Of a stretch of 58,787 nt of DNA, positions 52,426 to 58,787 are shown one piece after another (the first letter of the stretch is position 1; each line of letters starts with the position of its first letter). This DNA comes from an uncultured Bacteroidota bacterium (lineage in GTDB: Bacteria; Bacteroidota; Rhodothermia; Rhodothermales; Salinibacteraceae), in the NCBI GenBank assembly GCA_913056185.1, contig CAJXLV010000021.1, positions 1 through 58,787 on the forward strand. Reading direction: 5' to 3'. The position numbers and the translations under genes are program-made. Below the pieces are notes generated by a model. That model was not told where the DNA came from, ran no database searches, and saw only the letters and a list, made by a program, of their open reading frames with translations.

Positions 52426-54488
52426 CCCCCTCCGCGATGCTGTTCGCTGCGCCCCTGCGTCCCATGCTGCCCGCCTGCCTTCTTCTGCTGGTTGGCGTCG
52501 TGCCGGCCCCCCTCTGGGCCCAGGCCCCGCAGGCCCCCATGGCCACGGCGGGCAACGAACAGGTTGTCCTGCGCTGGACGGCCCCCAGCCCCGACGCCGA
52601 CGCGTCGATTCTCTGCTACCGAGTCTACCGCGACACGGCCCCCATCCCAGGTGGCGACCCAGAGGACACGTCCGCACCCCGCGTCGCAACGGTGCCGGCC
52701 GCGGAAGACACCGAGTATACGGACGACGAGCTGACCAACGGGACGACGTATTTCTACCGCCTCGCCACCGAAACGGTGGAGGACGAGGACGCCCCGGCTG
52801 CCTGCGGGGATCCTCAGGTCGATGTCTCGGAGCTGTCGGACCAGGCATCTGCCACGCCCGCCTCGCGCCCGTCGCTGGAGATTGAGGCGCCCGCGGTGCC
52901 GGTGGGGGGGCCCGTGCCGGCCGGGGAAGACCTCGTGGTGCGGGCGGAGGCGTCGGGCCTCGGCCCCGATGCACCCGTCCGGTTGCAGTACCGCCGCGGA
53001 GGTGCCGATGCGTTTGCGACCCTTCCCATGACGGGCGACGAGGACGAGTATGCGGCGACCATTCCGGGAACCGCGGTGGGGGCGCGTGGCGTGGAGTTTC
53101 GGGTCGTCACCGAGGACATGCAGGGCGCAACGGTGACGGCCCCTGCGACGGGCGTGGCGTCTGTCCGTGTCGCGGTGGAAGATCTCTCCGCGACGCTGAC
53201 GGGGGGCACGACGCAGACGGCGTATCGTCTCTTCTCGATGCCGACAGCGCTGGCACAGCCCGGCCTGACGGACATCTTCGGCGCACTTCGTCCCTACGAG
53301 CCCCGCCGATGGCGGCTGTTCGGCCTCGCCGACGCCCCGAGCGCCTCCGACTCGCCCTACGCCGAACGCGAGGCCCTGGATGGGGCGCTGTCTCCGGGGG
53401 CGGCGCTCTGGCTGATCACCCGCTCCGACGCGTCTCTTGGCCCTCTCTCCGGCACCTCTCTCCGCACCGATCGCCCCTTCGAGGTGCCGTTGCAGGAAGG
53501 GTGGAATCTGGTGGGAAATCCGTTCGCATTCCCCATCGCCCGGGCGCAGCTCCGCGCTGAGGGCGCCCCCCTCCAGGAGGTCTTTGCCTACAATGGAGAG
53601 TTTCGGGCTGTCCGGACGGGCGACGTGCTTCCCCCGTACCGGGGCCTCCTGGTACGGCTGGCCAACGGCGCTGCCGGAACGCTCCACATTGACCCATCGG
53701 CTGCTCCCGAGGCGTCGACGGTGGCGTCCTCCACGGTGGCGTCCTCGACGGTGCGGGCGGAGGCGGGGTGGCACCTGCGGCTGCGGGCCCGCAGCGGACG
53801 AGCGCGAGACGTGGAGAATGTGCTGGGCACTGTGCCGGGGGCGCAGGCGTCCGTGGAGCGCCACGACGGCCACGAGCCGCCCCCCATTGGCGACTATGTG
53901 TCCCTGGCGTTCGTCCCCTCGGGATCCAAGGCCCGTCTCTGGCGCGACATGCGTGCCCCGGGCCGACCGGTGTACACCTGGACAACAAAGGTGCGGACCT
54001 CGCAGGCGGGGCGCGTCACCCTCTCTGCTGCACTGGAGTCGGTGCCGCCCGAGAAGGCCGTCTGGCTTGTCGATCCGGCCCTGGGCCTGTCGCAAAACCT
54101 CCGTGCGAAGCCGCGCTACCGGTTCTCGGCGTCCGGGGAGGGCTCGGCGCGATCCCTGAGGCTCGTGGTCGGGGCGCCGGACGCTGTGGCGCGGGTCCTG
54201 GATCGCCCTGCGCCGACGCGCCTCCGCCTGCTCCCGCCCGTGCCCAACCCCGTCGACCAGCAGGCGACCCTTCGCGTGGACGTGCCGACCGAGACGCGGA
54301 TCACGCTGGAGGTGTTCGATCTGTTGGGGCGTCGCGTCGCTACCTTGGCAGAAGAGCGGGCCGTGGCGCCGGGGCGGCACGCCCTGTCCTGGACGCCGTC
54401 TGCGGATGGGCTTGCCAGCGGGCCCTATGTCGTTCGCCTGCGTACCGAGACTGCCGTCCGCACCCGCCGTGTGGTGGTCGCTCATTGA
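52422..54488 (+). CDS. Secreted fibronectin-type III protein with type IX-like sorting tail
   Basis: A 688-aa exported protein. The GTG at 52422 overlaps the previous stop; ATG 52437 is an alternative. A signal peptide precedes a fibronectin III domain (NEQVVLRWTAPSPDADASILCYRVYRD ... LTNGTTYFYRLATETV), a central beta-rich region and, from about 605, a FlgD-like/PorSS C-terminal domain (LLPPVPNPVDQQATLRVDVP, ITLEVFDLLGRRVATL, GPYVVRLRT). That tail marks many Bacteroidota proteins exported by type IX secretion. Its 3' end faces the PEGA kinase gene. Confidence 0.82.
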   Translation: MTPSAMLFAAPLRPMLPACLLLLVGVVPAPLWAQAPQAPMATAGNEQVVLRWTAPSPDADASILCYRVYRDTAPIPGGDPEDTSAPRVATVPAAEDTEYTDDELTNGTTYFYRLATETVEDEDAPAACGDPQVDVSELSDQASATPASRPSLEIEAPAVPVGGPVPAGEDLVVRAEASGLGPDAPVRLQYRRGGADAFATLPMTGDEDEYAATIPGTAVGARGVEFRVVTEDMQGATVTAPATGVASVRVAVEDLSATLTGGTTQTAYRLFSMPTALAQPGLTDIFGALRPYEPRRWRLFGLADAPSASDSPYAEREALDGALSPGAALWLITRSDASLGPLSGTSLRTDRPFEVPLQEGWNLVGNPFAFPIARAQLRAEGAPLQEVFAYNGEFRAVRTGDVLPPYRGLLVRLANGAAGTLHIDPSAAPEASTVASSTVASSTVRAEAGWHLRLRARSGRARDVENVLGTVPGAQASVERHDGHEPPPIGDYVSLAFVPSGSKARLWRDMRAPGRPVYTWTTKVRTSQAGRVTLSAALESVPPEKAVWLVDPALGLSQNLRAKPRYRFSASGEGSARSLRLVVGAPDAVARVLDRPAPTRLRLLPPVPNPVDQQATLRVDVPTETRITLEVFDLLGRRVATLAEERAVAPGRHALSWTPSADGLASGPYVVRLRTETAVRTRRVVVAH

Positions 54489-54543
54489 CGGTGCCCCTGG
54501 CCCGTGTGGCGCCCCCACGAGGGCCTGCCACTCCGCCGGCCCG

Positions 54544-56448
54544 CTACCGTGGCGCCAGGTCCATCACCAGTGGCGTGCGCAGCGAATCGTCCACCCGAAG
54601 GACACGCTCGGCGGGGCGATAGCCCGTCTTCGAGACGCGGAGGCGGCGTTGCCCGACGCGCAGCTGGAGCCGCTGCGGCGTGTACCCAACGGTGTCCCCG
54701 TCCACCTGCACCAGCGCATTGGGAAGGGGGGTCCCTGCCGGGGTGCGGGCCGTCACCGCCGTGGACACCTGCGCAGTGAAATCGAGGGTGCGGCGGTACT
54801 GCCCCCCCGCGGAGACGGCCACTGTGTCGACCCAGCGCCCTTGGGGCGAGGCCAGGGTCAGCCGATACGTGCCGGGCGGCACCGAGTCGACCACTGGCGT
54901 TCCCGCCGAGGTCCCAATGCGCCGCCCGTCGATGCGCACCGTGCCCCGCGGACGAATGCGCACGGCCACCACCGCCGGGCGCGGAGGGAGGACAGAGCGC
55001 ACCGTCGCGGTGTCGCCGGCGGCGACGGAGATCGTTTCGGTGACCGGGCGATGGGCCTCCCGGCGCAGCCGGATCCGATACTGCCCGGGGGCGAGGCTGG
55101 CAACCGTGCGCGGCGTTGGGCCCAGCAGCGAGTCGTGAAGGTAGGCTGTGGCGCCGGGCGGAGTGGATTCGAGGCGCAGTGCACCACGAGCGGGCGGCGC
55201 AGGGGCGGCCTGTGAGGACGAAGACGACGAGGCCGCGTCGGCTGGGCGCGACGTCTTGGGATCTGCGCCCGACTCGGAGGCGGAGGATGGCGTGGGGGCG
55301 GAGGCGGACGACGTTGGGGCGGCCGCGGCGACAGTGTCGGCGGGGCGGTTGCTCGTGGCGCTCGTCGGGGAGGGACGGGCGCTGGAGGCAGAGGAGGAGC
55401 GGGGGAAGGGAGTGCGCAGGGCCGTATCGGGGGAGGCCGCGCCGGAGAAAGTCGTATCGGGGGAGGCCGCGCCAGAGAAAAGGGGCAGTCCCAGCGTGCC
55501 CCGGACGCCCGCATATGCGCCCCCGAGCACCATCACCAGGGCAACCACGAGCCCCATCCACTCCGTTGCCGACAGGCGGTCGTCGGGGCGGGGCGTCTCG
55601 GCGGCATCGAGCAAGGGAGCCGTCTCCGCGTCGGGGGAGGGCAGTCGGGCCAGGGCGGCCTGCGCCTGGGCGGGGCGGGCGGCCGGGTCTTTGGTGAGGA
55701 GGTCCATCACCACGGTTTCCACGGCCGGCGGCACGGCCGGGGCGAAGGCCGAGGGCGGCGGAAAGTCCGTATCGACGATGGCCCGTTGAATCGAAAAGTC
55801 GCTCCCCGATCGGTCAAATGGCAGTCGGCCGGTAAAGACCTCATATGCGATGAGGCCCAAAGAGAACAGATCGCTGCGTTCATCCACATTGCGAAGTCCC
55901 TCAATCTGCTCCGGCGCCATGTAGGCCACCGTGCCGAGCTGCTCATGCGTAGCCGTCAAGTCGGCGTCGGACGCCAGGATCTTGGCCAGCCCAAAATCGG
56001 TGATTACCGCCTCGCCATCGTGCAGAAGAATGTTGCTGGGCTTCAAGTCGCGGTGCAGCACCCCGGAGGCATGCGCGTGCCCGACCGCCGTGAGGACCTG
56101 CCGCAGAAGCTCAAGGCCGGGCTCGGGGGGCAGGGCGCCGCGCCGCCGTAGCACATCGTCCAGAGAGGGGCCCGCGACGTATTCCATCACAAAAAACAGC
56201 GCCTGCTCCGTCTCCCGCAGGGTGTAGACATCGACAATCCCGTCGGCATCGAGGCGGGCCAGGGCCTTCGCCTCCTCCCGAAAGCGCCGTACGAACGTCT
56301 CGTCGTCGACCAGGTGGGGGGCGATGAGCTTGAGCGCCACCGTCTTTTCGAGGGCCCGATCCGTGGCGCGGTACACGGTGCCCATGCCGCCGCGGCCCAG
56401 AACCGCGTCGAGGCGATATCCGTCCAACACGTCACCGACACCGGGCAT
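54544..56448 (-). CDS. Membrane Ser/Thr protein kinase with PEGA domains
   Basis: A 634-aa kinase from ATG 56448 (MPGVGDVLDGYRLDAVLGRGGMGTVYRA). The kinase domain (about 10-270) has the Gly loop LGRGGMG, Lys in VALKLI, catalytic HRDLKPSN, DFGLAK and APEQ. A membrane helix follows (EWMGLVVALVMVLGGAYAG), then a Ser/Ala/Pro-rich linker with a 10-residue duplication, and C-terminally about three PEGA domains (GALRLESTPPGATAYLHDSLLGPTPRTVASLAPGQYRIRLRREAHR). PEGA domains are extracytoplasmic, so the protein probably signals across the membrane. The substrate is not known. Confidence 0.92.
   Translation of the reverse strand: MPGVGDVLDGYRLDAVLGRGGMGTVYRATDRALEKTVALKLIAPHLVDDETFVRRFREEAKALARLDADGIVDVYTLRETEQALFFVMEYVAGPSLDDVLRRRGALPPEPGLELLRQVLTAVGHAHASGVLHRDLKPSNILLHDGEAVITDFGLAKILASDADLTATHEQLGTVAYMAPEQIEGLRNVDERSDLFSLGLIAYEVFTGRLPFDRSGSDFSIQRAIVDTDFPPPSAFAPAVPPAVETVVMDLLTKDPAARPAQAQAALARLPSPDAETAPLLDAAETPRPDDRLSATEWMGLVVALVMVLGGAYAGVRGTLGLPLFSGAASPDTTFSGAASPDTALRTPFPRSSSASSARPSPTSATSNRPADTVAAAAPTSSASAPTPSSASESGADPKTSRPADAASSSSSSQAAPAPPARGALRLESTPPGATAYLHDSLLGPTPRTVASLAPGQYRIRLRREAHRPVTETISVAAGDTATVRSVLPPRPAVVAVRIRPRGTVRIDGRRIGTSAGTPVVDSVPPGTYRLTLASPQGRWVDTVAVSAGGQYRRTLDFTAQVSTAVTARTPAGTPLPNALVQVDGDTVGYTPQRLQLRVGQRRLRVSKTGYRPAERVLRVDDSLRTPLVMDLAPR
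55423..55482. repeat. 30-bp tandem duplication in the kinase linker
   Basis: A 30-bp unit beginning CGTATCGGGGGAGGCCGCGC occurs twice in a row with few changes, coding SGAASPDT-type decapeptides in the linker after the membrane helix. The frame is kept. Confidence 0.8.
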
Positions 56449-56473
56449 GGCGAAGACAGACAGCGAGAGCGGC

Positions 56474-57901
56474 TCAGAAGTAGCGGAGGACCCAGTCGGC
56501 AAGGCGACTCGTCCAGCGATCGTAGGGGGGATACAACGGACGCAGCAGGTCCGATCCGGCAGAGCGGTGGAGCACGGACCGTTCATTGGAAAATTCCCGA
56601 AAGCCCCGACGCCCGTGCGCCCGGCCCATCCCACTTTCGCCCATGCCGCCGAAGGGGAGATTGGGGTTTACAAAGTGAAGCAGCGCCTCGTTCACGCAGG
56701 TGCTCCCGGCGGCGGTGTTGTCGAGAATCGTCTCGATGGCCGAGTCGCGTTCGGAAAACACGTAGAGGGAGAGGGGCGTGGGGCGCGCGTTGATGATCTG
56801 CAGGGCCTCGTCGAGGGTGGTGTACGGGAGGACGGGCAGGAGGGGAGCGAAAATTTCCTTCTGCATGAGGGCGCTGTCGAGCGGAACGTCGGTGAGCACC
56901 GTTGGCGCAACGAACCGCGTCGCGGCGTCGTGGCGGCCGCCGTACGGCACAGCGGCCCCGGCCTCGCGCGCTTCCCGAAGCAGGCCCACCGTGCGCTCGT
57001 AGTGGGCGTCGTGGATGAGCCGGGCGTAGTCGTCGCTTGCGCGCTGGGCCGCGGGGGTGGGCCCGTAAAACTGGTGGATGTGCGCCCCGATCCGCTCGAC
57101 CAGGGCGTCGTAGATGCTCGCGTCTGCCAGCACGTAGTCGGGGGCGATGCAGGTCTGCCCTGCGTTGGTGTATTTGGCCCACGCAATGCGGCCCGCGGCT
57201 GCCTCCAGGGGCGCCGTGGCGTCGACCACGGTGGGGGATTTGCCACCAAGCTCAAGGGTGACCGATGTGAGGTGCTCGGCGGCGGCCCGCATGACGCGCC
57301 GCCCAACGGTGGGGCTCCCGGTGAAGTAGATGTGGTCGACGGGCTGCTGGGTGAGGGGGCGGGCCACGTCCGGCCCCCCGCGGAGCACCTGCACCTCGCG
57401 CTCTTCGTACAGATCGCCAATCAGGGCCTGTAGCGCCGCGGCCGTGTGGGGGGCGTGCTCGGAGGGCTTGACAATGGCGCAGTTGCCCGCGGCCAGGGCG
57501 CTTGCGAGGGGCCCCAGCGTGAGGTTGACGGGGTAGTTCCAGGGCGCCATGATGAGCACCACGCCCTTCGGCTCGTAGCGAATCTCCGAGCGGCTGCCGG
57601 CAAACAGCAGGGGGGAGCGCACGCGATCCGGCGCCATCCAGTCGTCGAGGTGCGCAACAGTGTGCTCGATTTCCTTTGTCACGGCCTTGATCTCGGTCAG
57701 GTCGATTTCCACCGGGGCCTTTGCAAAGTCCGCGTCCAGCGCGTCGTAGAAGGTGTCGCGTCGGTCCAGGAGCGCGTCGGCCAGGCGCTGGAGCTTGCGC
57801 TTGCGCTGCGCGGCGGAGGTCTGCCGCACGGCCGGGGCGTGGGCGCGGAGCGTCTCCACGGTGCGGCGAATCTCATCGGGGGACGGGGCAGAGTGGGACA
57901 C
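56474..57901 (-). CDS. Aldehyde dehydrogenase, class 3-like
   Basis: A 475-aa NAD(P)-dependent enzyme that oxidises aldehydes to acids. It has the family blocks VLIMAPWNYPVNLTLGPLASALAAGN, FTGSPTVGRRVM, LELGGKSP with the general-base Glu, and NAGQTCIAPDYVL with the nucleophile Cys. The last part (LPFGGMGESGMGRAHG) matches class 3/fatty-aldehyde enzymes, and the C-terminus is hydrophobic (WTSRLADWVLRYF). The GTG at 57901 is chosen because no ATG lies nearer than 58090, which would add 63 Cys/Pro-rich residues. It ends 26 bp upstream of the kinase start. Confidence 0.92.
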   Translation of the reverse strand: MSHSAPSPDEIRRTVETLRAHAPAVRQTSAAQRKRKLQRLADALLDRRDTFYDALDADFAKAPVEIDLTEIKAVTKEIEHTVAHLDDWMAPDRVRSPLLFAGSRSEIRYEPKGVVLIMAPWNYPVNLTLGPLASALAAGNCAIVKPSEHAPHTAAALQALIGDLYEEREVQVLRGGPDVARPLTQQPVDHIYFTGSPTVGRRVMRAAAEHLTSVTLELGGKSPTVVDATAPLEAAAGRIAWAKYTNAGQTCIAPDYVLADASIYDALVERIGAHIHQFYGPTPAAQRASDDYARLIHDAHYERTVGLLREAREAGAAVPYGGRHDAATRFVAPTVLTDVPLDSALMQKEIFAPLLPVLPYTTLDEALQIINARPTPLSLYVFSERDSAIETILDNTAAGSTCVNEALLHFVNPNLPFGGMGESGMGRAHGRRGFREFSNERSVLHRSAGSDLLRPLYPPYDRWTSRLADWVLRYF

Positions 57902-58080
57902 GGCAGGGGCTGGGGGCTGAGACGAGAACGCCGGGAGAGGGAAAGGCTTAACCCCCGGTCCGAGGCCAATGGTCCCGCAGAGGGCAGAGCAAACAACCCC
58001 GCAGAGGGGACCGTATCGATTCTGCGTTGTCACATGAACGCAGTCTCGCACGTTTCTTTCACGACCCACCTCGGCCCCCG

Positions 58081-58701
58081 ATGGATGCACTGCTGATTGT
58101 CGACCTTCAGAACGACTTCTGCCCCGGAGGCGCGCTGGCCGTGCCGGAGGGCGACGCGATCGTCCCGACCGTGAACGAACTGGCGGCGGCGTTCGACCAC
58201 GTGATTCAGACGCAGGACTGGCACCCGGCCGGCCACCAGTCGTTTGCGTCGTCGCACCCCGCGCACGATCCCATGGACGTGATCGAGGTGGCGTACGGCG
58301 AGCAGGTGTTGTGGCCGGACCACTGCGTGCAGGGGACGGAGGGGGCGGCCTTTCACCCGGATCTCGATCTCACCCCGGCGGAGCTCATCCTGCGCAAGGG
58401 GTTCCGGCCCGAGATCGACTCGTACTCGGCCTTCTACGAAAACGACGGGGAGACCCCGACGGGACTCACGGGATACCTGCGCGCCCGCAACATCGACACG
58501 CTGCATGTGTGCGGGCTGGCGGCGGATTTCTGCGTCAAGTGGTCGGCCGTGGACGGACGCGCGGAGGGGTTTGACGTGTACGTGATCGAGGACGCCACGC
58601 GGGGCCTCGACCAGGACGGCTCGCTGGCACAGGCCTGGGACGAGATGAACGACGCGGGCGTGCAGGTCATCTCGTCGGCGGCGGCGCTGGATTTGGCGTG
58701 A
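58081..58701 (+). CDS. pncA: Nicotinamidase
   Basis: A 206-aa isochorismatase-fold amidase that converts nicotinamide to nicotinate for NAD salvage. The catalytic Asp is in VDLQNDFCPGG, the Lys in LRKGF and the nucleophile Cys in CGLAADFCVK. Metal ligands are in the TQDWHPAGHQSF block (Asp and two His). ATG 58081 fits the family; a further 18 codons upstream lack conservation. Its TGA stop is inside the first unit of a 14-bp repeat array. Confidence 0.94.
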   Translation: MDALLIVDLQNDFCPGGALAVPEGDAIVPTVNELAAAFDHVIQTQDWHPAGHQSFASSHPAHDPMDVIEVAYGEQVLWPDHCVQGTEGAAFHPDLDLTPAELILRKGFRPEIDSYSAFYENDGETPTGLTGYLRARNIDTLHVCGLAADFCVKWSAVDGRAEGFDVYVIEDATRGLDQDGSLAQAWDEMNDAGVQVISSAAALDLA

Positions 58702-58787
58702 GGCGTGATTCGTGAGGCGTGATTCGTGAGGCGTGATTCGTGAGGCGTGATTCGTGAGGCGTGATTCGTGAGGCGTGATTCGTGAGG
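58698..58787. repeat. 14-bp perfect tandem repeat starting at the pncA stop codon
   Basis: GTGAGGCGTGATTC is repeated exactly six times from 58698 to 58781, with a partial seventh unit reaching the window edge. The first unit supplies the pncA TGA (58699-58701). The perfect copies suggest recent expansion. Confidence 0.9.

Noticed and set aside
1-58787. CRISPR arrays, tRNA and rRNA genes
   Set aside because: No regularly spaced direct repeats with unique spacers, no cloverleaf and no rRNA stretch were seen; the tandem arrays have no spacers.

Overview
The window is high-GC chromosomal DNA of a Bacteroidota/Rhodothermota-type bacterium, most likely Salinibacter ruber or a close relative. A SusC/SusD pair, a type IX-like C-terminal sorting tail, HU-like/SPOR proteins, TonB/ExbBD-type machinery and visibly acidic (Asp/Glu-rich) proteins all point there, and so does an IS200/IS605 element whose transposase resembles haloarchaeal ones from memory. 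This assignment is inference; no rRNA or tRNA gene was seen. Most genes are intact housekeeping or envelope genes. The many long antisense open frames are GC-driven shadows.

Layout. 1-6.5 kb: end of an unknown gene, then the glyoxylate bypass operon aceB-aceA (minus), an IS200/IS605 element with an intact tnpA and only the C-terminal stub of tnpB, and a RamB/ScfR-like regulator (plus) that probably controls aceBA. 6.5-9.2 kb: a YihY/BrkB membrane protein and comM. 9.2-16.5 kb: a six-gene minus-strand envelope operon (TPR protein, outer-membrane barrel, mini HU-like protein, HU-TM-SPOR protein, ExbB/TolQ, ExbD/TolR). 16.7-19 kb: small membrane-anchored helical proteins, a thioredoxin-like protein and an orphan gene. 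19.3-25 kb: uvrC and clpP (minus) facing a HAD acid phosphatase lipoprotein and a DEDDh exonuclease/GIY-YIG fusion (plus). 25.5-28.7 kb: two secreted repeat proteins (Ig-like/LVIVD and a YncE-type propeller), with solitary IS605-like right ends on both sides. 29-33.4 kb: susC/susD with lower GC, followed by a 0.9-kb gene-free gap. 34.3-39 kb: a Baeyer-Villiger-type flavoprotein, an unknown lipoprotein and a Ppx/GppA-HD phosphatase. 39.3-46 kb: nuoJKLMN, with a pterin carbinolamine dehydratase gene between nuoM and nuoN and without nuoA-I. 46-50 kb: a PH-like/SHOCT-like protein and a histidine kinase/sigma-54 regulator pair. 50.4-58.8 kb: an Asp-rich lipoprotein, two secreted proteins (one with a sorting tail), a PEGA-domain Ser/Thr kinase, an aldehyde dehydrogenase and pncA.

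The least expected signals are these. A dispersed family of 14-bp tandem repeats occurs at four places, two of them running through a stop codon. Orphan IS605-type right-end hairpins ending in GTCAA lie at two sites besides the IS copy. The HU/SPOR/ExbBD/TPR operon may link DNA binding, peptidoglycan and a proton-driven motor. An IS element with a decayed tnpB is lodged in the regulatory region of the glyoxylate genes.
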